Assembly: GCF_958979055.1 (NCBI RefSeq)
Contig: NC_084888.1
Location: forward strand, 6,371,501 to 6,435,500
Origin: Alnus glutinosa
Lineage: Eukaryota > Streptophyta > Magnoliopsida > Fagales > Betulaceae
Reading direction: 5' to 3'
DNA: 64,000 bases
This document shows positions 36,101 to 46,800 of this stretch, piece after piece (position 1 is the first letter of the stretch; every line of letters begins with the position of its first letter). The notes beneath the pieces were generated by a model. It did not search any database and was not told the DNA's origin. It worked only from the letters and a program-made list of their open reading frames with translations. The position numbers were made by a program, and so were the translations under genes.

Positions 36101-36398
36101 TCATTGGTGCGTTAATCTAATAAGTACAAAAGAAAAAGATAGCTACCTCGTGGATATTCTGGTACGAGAACTCTTCCTTGAGCTTGGGGATGATTTTCTC
36201 GAGGTAGGTCGCTTTGAGCCGATTGACCTTCTTGGCCTCCGACTTCTCCACCAGCACTGCCCCAGTCGCCGCCTTCACCGAGACGACCCGAACTCCGTTA
36301 CTTCCGTGAGGGACTCGTGCGGACATTGGGGCCGAAACGAGAGGGGACTGGCCGTGAAACGACGACGTCGCGGAGCGTAATATGGAGGGACTCGCCAT
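33188..36398 (-). CDS. RPL5: Chloroplast 50S ribosomal protein L5 (uL5c)
   Basis: Three exons join in frame: 36398-36147, 34915-34715 and 33529-33188, giving 264 aa. Residues 1 to about 45 ([13 protein letters not shown]...) are Ser/Ala/Arg-rich, a plastid transit peptide. The remainder is a complete bacterial-type uL5: [88 protein letters not shown] and [14 protein letters not shown]. The protein binds 5S rRNA in the central protuberance of the plastid large subunit. A basic C-terminal tail (residues after about 235, ending KGRARR) is a plant-type extension. Intron 1 holds a reverse-oriented LINE remnant at 35236-35975. All borders are GT-AG. Confidence 0.97.
35236..35975 (-). mobile_element. 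LINE 3' fragment in RPL5 intron 1
   Basis: On the minus strand a coding remnant is followed by a simple A-rich tail (35243-35272 reads TTTTTTTATTTTTTT on plus). TATTAATAT flanks both sides (35227-35235 and 35976-35984), but this 9-bp AT-only repeat is weak evidence for a TSD. It is sense to RPL5. Confidence 0.6.
35499..35855 (-). pseudogene. LINE reverse-transcriptase C-terminal zinc-binding region (zf-RVT)
   Basis: A 118-residue open stretch contains [20 protein letters not shown], the C-x2-C-x7-H-x4-C pattern of the zf-RVT domain that follows plant LINE reverse transcriptases. It is then followed by the usual [16 protein letters not shown] and KYVGRLK elements. The N-terminal polymerase part is missing, so it is a 5'-truncated non-functional copy. 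Confidence 0.8.
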
Positions 36399-36783
36399 GA
36401 CTTGTTGTCTCTCTGTGGAGAGCGTAGAGAGAGCTTAAGCAGGAGGGGGTTTAGAGCAGAGGATGGTGAAATAGGCTTTAATTGGACATTAATTACGAGA
36501 ATGCCGAAGGTTTGGTTTGGTCTTGTGGGTTTTTTGTAAAAAATAGATAGAGCAAGGGTAGCTTTTGGTGTCCAGCTATCTCTAAATAGAAGAGGATAAG
36601 GAGGGTCCTAACCTCCTAGGGGTACTTCTCTTTGAGACGTTTTGTGGTTTTGCTACAGGTCGTTCATGAAATGTCGTCTAGTGAAAAGATTATGCTACAC
36701 ATAGTCGTTGAGTACCACGTGACTTCCTCCATCTAATTAATTAAAAAAACACTAATCTTTTCGCTTTGGGCCTCGTTTACACT

Positions 36784-37414
36784 ATTCTTTTCAGGTAAAA
36801 AACATTTCTCTCAAGGCATAAGAGCATGAATATGTCTAAATGATTTTTTATTTTTTTTTCACTTAAAACTAAAGATCATAGCAAACCTTTATACAAAAAA
36901 TAAAAAAAAAATAACAAAAAACAAAAAAATTAAAAAAAAATTCTTAAACCCATTGATTCCATACATAAAAGGAATCAATCGGCCGGTTTAGGATATGGTT
37001 GTAACTTTTTTAATTTTTGATAAAAAAAAAAAGGATATTGAAGACCGATAGATCAAAGTACTTGGCCAACTATAAATTGGGCTTATCAAAATGAAATTAT
37101 TAGTTTACTAAATTATTGTCCTATTTGTTAAAGTGAATATTCTTTTCAAGTAAAAACATTTCTCTCAAGGCATTGAGCATGAATATGTGTCTTAATGATT
37201 TTTATTTTATTTTTCACTTAAAACTAAAGATCATAGCAAACCCTTAAACAAAAAAATGAAATAAAATAACAACAAATTTAAATTTTTTTTTTTAAAAAAA
37301 AAATGGGATATTGAAGACCGGTAGATCAAAGTACTTGGCCAAGTATAAATTGGGCTTATCAAAATGGAATTATTAGTTTACTAAATTATTGTCCTATTTG
37401 TTAAAGTGAATATT
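36784..37414. repeat. Tandem duplication upstream of RPL5
   Basis: Unit A (36784-37138) and unit B (37139-37414) begin ATTCTTTTCA(A/G)GTAAAAA and end in the same GTCCTATTTGTTAAAGTG string. Unit A carries extra sequence containing a small hairpin, ATTGATTCC ... GGAATCAAT, near 36952-36979. Confidence 0.8.
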
Positions 37415-38235
37415 CACAATAAACAACCATTGGAAATATTTTATGTGTATACCCATACACTCACAATTAACTATAATACATTTATTTAAATGAAAGGTGA
37501 ATTTGAAAGGTATTCATAAAAATACCTAATTTCTAAATGTCGTTTTTCAGACATGATATACACTTTTGGATTACTCTTAATATTTATTTTCACTCCTCTC
37601 CTTTTCTTTTTTAATAAAAAATAGAAAATTAAATTTAAATAGTTAAAAAAACTACAACACATAAGTTGAATCCAACACTTTTTTACCTCGTAATTAAATG
37701 AGTTGTAATTTTTATTAATAAAGGATCAATAATGTGCTACATGTCATTGAGCAACGCATATTCTCGTTAATTTTACTTTTATCTTAAAGGAAAGATGTAA
37801 TGTAACAATCGCATTGACTAACGAAAATTCTTTATAATATGGTCTTTGAACAATTGTGTGATAAAAACTCGATAATTTTTATGGATAAAAAGAGTTTAAC
37901 GTTTATTATTGAGAGGAAAAAAATAAATAAATAAATAAATAACAAGCGAGGAAGAAATTATGCCTCGAAAAATATTTACATAATTGTCCATATCTAATTC
38001 TGGTTTTAGATGATATGTGATAAGTTAATATATTTAGTTTTTATTTGTATATCAGTTCCTTGGTTTATCTCTTACAATTTCAGTATATTATGTCATCATT
38101 TTATTTGTATAGTATGAGTGTGACGACTTAAAAAAAAAAAAAAAAAGTGCTAGCCACATCTGCTTTTTTATTCAAAAAAAAAACTAGTCGATTTAGAGCT
38201 TTTCTATAATCTCTTATAAAGCTCAATTTCACTTA
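37415..38235. other. AT-rich intergenic, no gene seen
   Basis: No coding region or bounded element recognised. Confidence 0.5.
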
Positions 38236-39019
38236 TGTTCCGTTTGTTTCGGCGTAAAATGATTTCTGGAAAATGATTTCGGCATTTTCCGGTGTTTGGT
38301 AGGGGCAAAAATAATAGTCAACCGGAAAATGATTTCTGTTTGACCAAAAATGTTTAGTAAATTTAGGAAAATGATTTACGCTTTTTAAAAGCGTAAATCA
38401 TTTTCCACAGACACCATACGTATTTGATCCCTTTTAAACGACACAGTCGACCTTCACGTTCAAGCAGTCGACCATCACCGAAATCCGACAATATCCAATC
38501 AATGTCGCCGGAATCCGGCCGTCTTCGCTGGAATCTGGTCAGTCCAGATTCCGGTGACCAAACTGGTTGTATTCCTGCCATCTGGCCGGGATTTGGCCAA
38601 AACGGCCGAATTCTGACCTACTGGCAAGATTCCGGCAGTTTTGGCCGAAATTCGGTCACTTTCGCTGGAATCCGGCTAACTCAGATTCTTCCGACAAAAC
38701 TATCCGGATTTCGGCCTTTATCTCGGATTTTGGCTATAATAGCCGGAATCCAATAAAAGTGGCCGAAATCCTGTTGGTCAGTGACGGAATCTCGTCACCA
38801 GTGATTTTTATATTATTTTACATGAATATTTATATGTTTTGAATAAAAATTGATTTTTACAGGTTAACATGATTGAATAAAAATATAAAAAAATATTTGT
38901 GATTTTCCGTACGCACCAAACATTGAAAAATGCTTTCGGCGAAAAGTATTTTATAGAAAAATGACTTGCCTAAAATCATTTTACGACGGAAACCATTTTA
39001 CGTCGAAACAAACGGAACA
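38236..39019. mobile_element. PIF/Harbinger-type element, second copy of the 689-1410 family
   Basis: The ends are TGTTCCGTTTGTTTCGGCGT on the left and the complement of TGTTCCGTTTGTTTCGACGT on the right. Both are flanked by TTA (38233-38235 and 39020-39022). Like the first copy it has an AT-rich shell around a GC-rich core (38420-38790) of degenerate CCGGAATC/TTCCGGC units. It is 784 bp with no transposase. Confidence 0.85.
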
Positions 39020-39751
39020 TTAATAAATAAGCAATGTGAAACTTAGCACTCATAAATATTATTATAAATTACTCACTCTATGTGAACTATATATTAATTT
39101 TTTTTCAATATAGGACCGAGGTGTTACAATGAAACTTAACATAGACTTTGGTTTTGTTAAAATATGTATTATATTTAATAAGTTATACTTGACAATTAGT
39201 TCATATGCTAGAAAGAATAATATCAAGTACTAGCCATTGGACATAAATTGAGATCCCCTATACTTAAGGTGTTCGAATTGCCGCCATAATAGGGGGTGTT
39301 ACTTGGAATAGGTGAGTCTTCGTGAAAGTATCAGAATTAGGCAGGGAATCCTCTTCATTGAACGCCCCAAGCTATAATTAATAGGCCTTATAGCTGGGCT
39401 TAGTGTTGTAATAATATATTGGGTTCTTTAAATTAGCCGCCAATCTTTTAATTTTCATTAAACATGTTGTACGTTGTGATTATAACATGCGATGACTATA
39501 AACAAAGCAAGGGCGTTTCATTAGTATTAGGGGGTGAAAATACGTATCCGGATGCAGGTATTAGCAATATTTTTTTAATATGCATTTACAAAATGTGATT
39601 ATTATTTTTTATGTATTTACATTCGTATTATATGATTACTATCTGCACGGTTATTACGGTTATTATTCGTTATTCACATATGAGGTAATGAACGTTTTGA
39701 ATTACGATATAAATATATATGCAATATTAAATAATTCAGTTGTTACTATAA

Positions 39752-40336
39752 GAGTGCGTTTGGGATTGCGATTTCGTAGAAAAAAAAAAAAAAAAAAAAA
39801 AAAAGTGCGATTTTAAACCAAATCGCAGAAAATGAACCGTTTGAAAACAGCGTTTTTAAAAAATTGCGATTTGAAAACGCAGAAAAGTGCTTATTCAAAT
39901 CGCAAGCAACTGGGTGCTTTTTTGAAAACGCTGCGAGCTTGTTTGGTAAGCTGTTCTTACTCTTCTCTTGTTTCTTTTCACTTCTTCAAAAAATATCAAA
40001 TAAAAAACATTCTAACTTTTTTACACTTTTTATATCACATCAATAATTTTTTATTACTATTCAAATAAAAAAACCCACTACAAAACAAAAGTTTTTCACT
40101 TTTCTATAAAACATTATCAAATTTTATATCACATCAATCACTTTTTATTACTATTCAAATAAATATTCCACAACACAAATACTTACCAAACAAGCTCGCA
40201 GTATTTTAAAAGGCTAACTTGCGATTAAATGCCAAACTGCGATTTTGCCAAACGTTTAATTGCGTTTTCAAAAATCACTTTTTAAAATCGCACATTTTAA
40301 AATCGTTATTTTAAAATCGCAAACCCAAACGGACCC
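39752..40336. mobile_element. Harbinger-type TIR element hosting a nested MITE
   Basis: The outer ends are GAGTGCGTTTGGGATTGCGA and, inward from the right, GGGTCCGTTTGGGTTTGCGA, flanked by TAA (39749-39751 and 40337-40339). The interior repeats AAAATCGCA and TGCGATTT motifs near both ends. The interior is interrupted by the element at 39931-40201. Confidence 0.7.
39931..40201. mobile_element. Nested MITE with perfect 20-bp inverted repeats
   Basis: CTGCGAGCTTGTTTGGTAAG at 39931-39950 is exactly complementary to 40182-40201. Inside, a segment with TATATCACATCAAT and TTTTTATTACTATTCAAATAA is present twice in direct orientation (about 40030-40070 and 40120-40160). No target duplication is evident. 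Confidence 0.75.
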
Positions 40337-40559
40337 TAAGACTCAATCCAAAACGATTTTTGTTTTGTGAATTTAATTGTATATATATATATATATAAGA
40401 AATGCGGATGCGGTTAACCGCATCCATATCCGCATATGCGGATATTTATTTTTGCTATCCGCATTTGTTGGCTATATTTTCACCCCTAATTTTGTATTAC
40501 TAATAAAATAATAAAGAAAACATTAAGTGTATTGTCATAATTACCCCAAAAGATTACAT

Positions 40560-40680
40560 TCTTTTTATAATTTTATTATAAATTGACATGTCCACACAAG
40601 AAGGGGATGGGAGGTTTGAACTAGTGACATCCGCTTCATGATGCGTGGTCCTCAACCAATTGAACTACTCCTTAGGAACT
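40560..40680 (-). mobile_element. tRNA-derived SINE-like unit
   Basis: On the minus strand an A-box-like TAGTTCAATTGG (40667-40656) is followed about 34 bp later by a B-box-like GTTCAAACC (40621-40613), the spacing of an internal Pol III promoter. An AT-rich tail follows. The sequence does not fold as a proper tRNA gene (no clear acceptor stem), so a SINE head is preferred. Ends are approximate and no TSD was found. Confidence 0.5.
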
Positions 40681-40699
40681 ACAAACTAATTATTGTTTA

Positions 40700-42900
40700 T
40701 TGGAACAAACATGTTCCTTTATTTGAACATAGACAAACCTGATGTTTGGCTTTTAAACTTGATAGATAAATAAAATCAAACTCAATTATTCGCAAATAAA
40801 CTCATAAATGATAAGTTTAATTTGTTTATATAATATAAATATAATTTTATAATGTTAAGATTCATGAGATAATATCACACACTATATAAAAATTTAGGTT
40901 ATTAATTATTTTCTCGAATATATAAATAATATAATTCATTATTAAAATTTATATGTATTAGTTGTTCATAAGAGTAAATTAATTTTATATTTATCTATAA
41001 ATAGAAAATTTAATATATCAAGTAATTTAATCAACAACAATTATTGTAATTACAATAAACAATTGTGAGTATGGATTTTCATAAGGCAGTGAAATGTCAA
41101 TCGGGATATTTATTTTATTTGATTCCTCAACTCAGTTAGGAGTATTTCTAGGGTATAATTCTATTCCAACTAAAAATGAAAGGAAAAAAAAGGGGGGGGG
41201 GGGGGGGGGGTAAAAACTATCATTAAAATATCCAAAACAAGAATTACTAATAAAATAATTTGTGAATGAATAAAATGTATCTAAAAAGATAAATGCTATA
41301 TGTTATAATTATATCAAACATTCATATAACAAGGTTGGCGTAAAATTGTACAGACGGATGGTCATTATAACTGCTAACCGCATAGGACGGTGCAGTTGCC
41401 AGTGATATAATAAGCATAGGCGATTAATAACAATTGTTATTATATTTTAATTAAGTAGTTACTATTTAGCATTGAATATTGAATGGTTTGATATTTGATT
41501 AATTTTTTTTTAAAAAAAAAAATCAACAATGTATGAAAACCTAACCGATTTTTAATAACCGAATAATTGACGGTAATTTAAATGAGAATAATCGGATACT
41601 CTAGCTGTGATTGCGGTTATGAGAAAATAATCGCAATCGTAACCGGTTGTACAGTGTAATATTTCCATAATTTTATTTTGAGGGCAAAGAAAAGTGTTTA
41701 TTTGGTGGAGCTTTTGCTTTATGGTAGTGCATACCCATGGAGTCTACAACGTATATGGTTTGGTTGTTGTATTTAAGAGCAACATGTTTGTGAACTCACT
41801 GGACGATTGAGATTTATTTTTGAAATATTATGTCGCGATGGCATAAAATGTCTTAAAGAGAGATAAATATATTCATGTCTAAATACAAGTCATATATGAA
41901 GTGGTATATATTTTCTATATTTTCATCATTATAAAAATTTAATTATATATTTTGTATTATTATTCATCTAAGATAACAATTTTAAATTGGTATGATATGT
42001 TGTGAATTTGTTGCAACATTATGAATAATTCAATTATCTTCTTATTTTATAAACCACATAAAAAAAATTAAACTTTATTATTTAGTACAATGATTAATTT
42101 GATATTAACCGATACAAACAATATAAACTTTATTATTTAGTTCAAATCACCTTAAATTGGCATTTTTTTTTTTGAATTTATAAATAATTTTTTTTTATTA
42201 AAAAATAATTAGGAACATTTTTGTTTTTTTTGTTAAAAAATAATAGTTTTGACGCAGCAGGAATTTAGAACAAACAGAAAATTATAAAGATCATTTTGTT
42301 AACCTAGACTCTCACCAAATTAACAATAGGGAATAACAAACCAGTATCTTACTAGCTTTGGCAGCGTCTCACCATCAAAAGATAGAGGAGTCACACATCA
42401 AATAAACAAACGTAATTTTCATTTATCATAAAACTGTCTTATTACAAGAGAATATTATGCTTAAATAGACACTTTAACTCAAACCATAACCTTAATGTAA
42501 TTGACTTTGGGCTAAGGGAAAAACCCACTTTTAAAATGACAAATAATTTAGACGAACATGACTACTAACATGACTGATTTTGGGCCAAACCTATTATTAA
42601 ATAACTTAAACTTTAGGTCAAGCCTCTAATTGAATACAATTAAACAAATGATTTAAAACTGACTAAATAATTTATTTATTCTTGTCTCGTTTTGAATCAA
42701 GTTTATAATTTTTTTATTTTTTTTTCAAACTTTATATAGTTTGAAAAAATATTATCAATTAAATAGCAGTTCGAACTTCGAAGAGAATGTAATTTTTCCT
42801 TAAATTAATCTTTAATCTTTAATTATTTAATAATTTTTTTTTTGGGGTAAGTAAGACTCAGGTTTAATTGGTTGTCGAAATCTGTCAGGACCATACTTTA
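40700..42900. other. AT-rich intergenic, no gene seen
   Basis: No supported coding region. It contains a 19-nt poly-G run at 41192-41210 and several A/T runs. Confidence 0.5.
41192..41210. repeat. Poly-G run (19 nt)
   Basis: An uninterrupted G run follows an A-rich stretch. It may form quadruplex structure, but runs like this are also prone to sequencing error in length. Confidence 0.9.
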
Positions 42901-43072
42901 ATGAAAGCGTGCTTTTCACGAAGCAAACAAGCGCGTGAGATTAATTTTTCAATGCATAATTATCTTTTTTTTTTTTTCCTTGGTGATGTGGAAATGTGAA
43001 GGTATTTCCTGCAACAGGCAACGGGAAGGGAGACTCTCTGCCATCCCCTCTTCTCTCGCTGTGTCACACTTA

Positions 43073-43074
43073 AA

Positions 43075-43106
<32 letters not shown>

Positions 43107-43107
43107 C
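43073..43107 (+). promoter_or_regulatory. CT-rich 5' leader of CBE1
   Basis: A CT tract on the sense strand lies about 790 bp before the start codon. The ATG follows a strong acceptor (polypyrimidine-like, ending TTTGCAG at 43885-43891) by one base, so the leader is split by a 5'-UTR intron. The donor was not fixed. Confidence 0.5.
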
Positions 43108-43892
43108 ATCGATTGCTCCCAACAAAGAGATGCAAAAACCCACAGATCAAAACCCTAATTTTCACTGTCCTTAACTTGTTACTGTAATTGTCTCTCTCTT
43201 CTTTCCGATCCAGCTATATCAAAACCCTAAATTTTTGGAGCTTCTTCTAGAATAAACTGAAACCCTAGAATTAGTGCCTCTCTATACTTATGGTGATAAT
43301 TTCTTGATTCATTTCATATATCGTGTGAGATTCGGCTTTTGATTTGTCAAAAGGGTATTTTCTATATACATATGAATGCTTTGGGCTTGAATTTCTGAGA
43401 ACAGGGTTCTGGAAGATCGTTGGAATTGCGGAATTTTAGAAAGAGGGAGTTTGGTTGGTGTCTGAATTTATGGTTTCGTTGGGGTTTTATTGTAGGTTGA
43501 GCTAGATCGTAGAAAGAAGAAGCAAGCTTTTAGAGTTAGCAGTTTGGAGTTTGATCTGATTTAGATTAGTTAGGTTGAAATATTGCTTGGAAATGCTATA
43601 AAAATCGATGGATGAGCCGGAATTAGCAATTTGGTTGCACTAAATTACAGGGTTTACCATTCTAGTTTATTGAATTAGGAGTTGGATCATCATTGTATGG
43701 ATATACTTGATGAAAATTTAAGGAGGTGGGGGTATTTTTAGTGGTTCAAATGGTGATATGATATCTGGGCATTGCTTAATGGGCGAGGGATTTTGTTAGA
43801 GTTGGTGAAGCTTTCCGAGTATTGGTTTCCTTGGTCGAGGCCGCACGCCGATTTCTTGTTGCCAGAATATTGTTTTTACTAAACTTTGCAGA

Positions 43893-46800
43893 ATGAGCTC
43901 AGAGAACGAAGACCAAAACTCATTGGATCAGCCTGCTGAAACGAATCATGAATCACACAAGTAATGAACTTCTTTTTGCCTTTTCCAGTTTTTCATGGTC
44001 GAATTTTCTCTTTTTGAATATTTCTTTTGTTTTTGCTTCTTCACTTTTTGTGTCCTTGATTAAAAAAAAATTGTTTTAATGATGTAGGAAGTTGAGATTT
44101 TCATATACAAGGGAGTTCTTATTGTCATTATGCGAATTGGATGTTTGCAAACAGTTGCCTGGTGGGTTTGACCCATCTATTTTAAGGTAGGATGCTTCTT
44201 ATATGTGGACTTGTAAAATCTATCTGTATGGTCCAAAGTTGTGAATTATGAAGATATAATGAAATGATTTTTTTTTTTTTAAAAACAAAATTAGTGAGCT
44301 TGAGGATTCTTTCCAAGATCGGCAAAGAATTTCTGGTGGTTTGTCATCACATAGTTTCAGGCGTAATGAATATGGTTCATCCCCACCTACCAGAGGGGAT
44401 TTGAGTAGCTATTCTCGGGGTGTCCAGGGAAGATGGGAAAGTCGTTCTGTACGGAGTGATAGAGACAATGACTCACAATCTGATTGGGAGTCAGGTAAGA
44501 CATCAGATTAGTCCATGCTTATATTGATATTTTGATTACTATTAAATTGTGCTGTATATATAGTCATGTGTGTGCGTGTGTTTTTTTTTCTATGCTTATA
44601 TATGTGGTCATTTAGATTTTTTATTTTTTGCACAGTGATTTTTATTCTTGGTGGTAGTGTAACAGTCATCTTGGATAAAGTTGTTTCCAATATGGATCTT
44701 GCAATAGTTAGTAGGCTTTTGACAAGCAAAATTACATGTGGCAACATGGCTGATGAGTCCATTGTTCTTGCATAGCACACCTGGTCTAAGGCATGTTCTC
44801 TGATGTCTGAAGGAGGGTTGTGGGCCCATAATTTACTTTCGTTGAACCGATCTTTGTTGGGGAAGTAGCTATGGCATTATGTTCATGAGAGAGAGGCCTT
44901 ATGGAGGGTAGTTGTGGACTCGAAATATGGTAGCGCGTGGGGTGGATGTTGTTCTAATAAGGTTCATGGGGCGTATGGGGTGGGGCTATGGAAGAATTTC
45001 AGGAAGGGTTGAGGGGAGTTTTCTAGTCATACTTGGTTTGAGGTTGAAGATGGCTCCATAATTATATTCTAGTATGATGTGTGGTGTGGGGATTAGGCCC
45101 TCAAGGAAACCTTTCTTGTCTTGTTCTGTTTGGCCCGTTGTAAGGATGCTTCTGTGGTAGATCATTTGAAGGTTCCTAGTGTCTCTCATCAGTGGAATGT
45201 CAACTTTCTCAGAGCGGCTCACAACTAGGAGGTGAATCTCTTTACCTCATTCTTAAACTTGTTGTACTCCTTCAGATTGAGACAGGGTGGCGAAGATGAT
45301 CTTTGTTGGGCTTCTTCCAAGAGAAGGTTGTTTGATGTTAAATCATACTACAATGTCCTTGTTCCCCATGATAGTATTTCCTTCCCTTTGAGGAGTATTT
45401 GGAGGAATAAGGCTCCCTTGATAGTGGTTTTCTTTGCTTGTTTGGCTGCCTTAAAGAAGATTCTAACTGTGGATAATCCTAAAAAGTGGCATGTCATTGT
45501 GGTTAATTGGTGTTACATGTGTAAGAAGAGTGGGGAGTCAGTGGACCACCTTTTACTACATTGTGAGATGGCTAGAGCCCTATGGAATTCCATCTTTAGC
45601 CTTGTAGGGTTGGCGTGGGTTGTGCCTAGTTGAGTAGTAGATCTCTTTACTTGCTATGAAGGATATTTTGGTAGAATTTTGGAATGCTGCTATATGGAAG
45701 ATGGTTCCGTCTTGCCTTATGTGGTGTCTTTTGGAGGGAGAGAAATGATTTGAGTTTTGAAGACCATGAATGGACAACGGTGGAACTATATGATTTGTTC
45801 TTCAAGACCCCTTTTCACTGGGCAGTTGCTTTATACTTAAATATTTTTAGCTTTCATGTTTTTCTTGATCTTCTTTCTTCTGCTAGCTAGGTGTTTCATC
45901 TTGTATGCTTTCTGTGTACTTGGGTTGCGCTTTTTAATAAATTGCGTTTACTTAAAAAATAATATTGGATGCTTTTGAAATTAGTTTATCCAATTGGCTC
46001 TAGCGTAAGTTGTACCTCCTCCATAAAATAGGATGAAGGTATGTGGGTTAAGGAGCCACTAGATAAATGTGTAAATCATCAATTAAAAGAAGATTTTTTT
46101 TTTAATTATTATTTTTTATTATCACCATGGTTTGTTCTATACTATATATGTCATCTAGGTGAGCTGGTGTAATCACCTCTAATAGTTCATTGAAAAGGCC
46201 AGGCTTACAACATATATTTAGCACCCTTCCTTTTGTACTAGTCTAATAATTAACAAGTCAAATACTTTGGGACAAAAGGCTCACTAAATTTTTTGTTGTA
46301 ACACTCAATTATTATATAAAATCATGTCTTGCAATATCCAATTGACTAAAAATTTATCATCTTTTCAAAACTCAGTATCTATGACGTCTTAAAAGAATTT
46401 ACTTAACATTCTTAACCTCAGCCTCTTCTTGTATCCAGACACGTGGAAGTTGAGATGTGAAGAAAAAAACATTAGAGAACTTTTTAGATAATCTGAGTCA
46501 TAGTCAGATGACCATATTAAAAGATTTGGAGGGAAGGTGGGAGATCCTTCTCGATACAAGTTTTTGGAGGTTTTTGAACTGGACTTTGATATGTGAGAGT
46601 TACCTTGGTAAGGAACACAATGCAGCGTTGGAATTCTTGGTGTTCTCTTCTCCTACTAGAGGACCTGTACTGAGTGGTCTCCTTTGTGTTTGATTGATGT
46701 CTGTCACCTAATCGACTTGGGTTTACCCTCTTCTTCATGCCTGCGTGTTGTTAATGTGTCCTGAAAGCAAATGAAATAGATTTCTTTGGTAAATGTTCTA

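Noticed and set aside
40560..40680. Functional tRNA gene on the minus strand
   Set aside because: Promoter-like boxes are present but no acceptor stem or anticodon arm can be drawn, so a SINE head is preferred.
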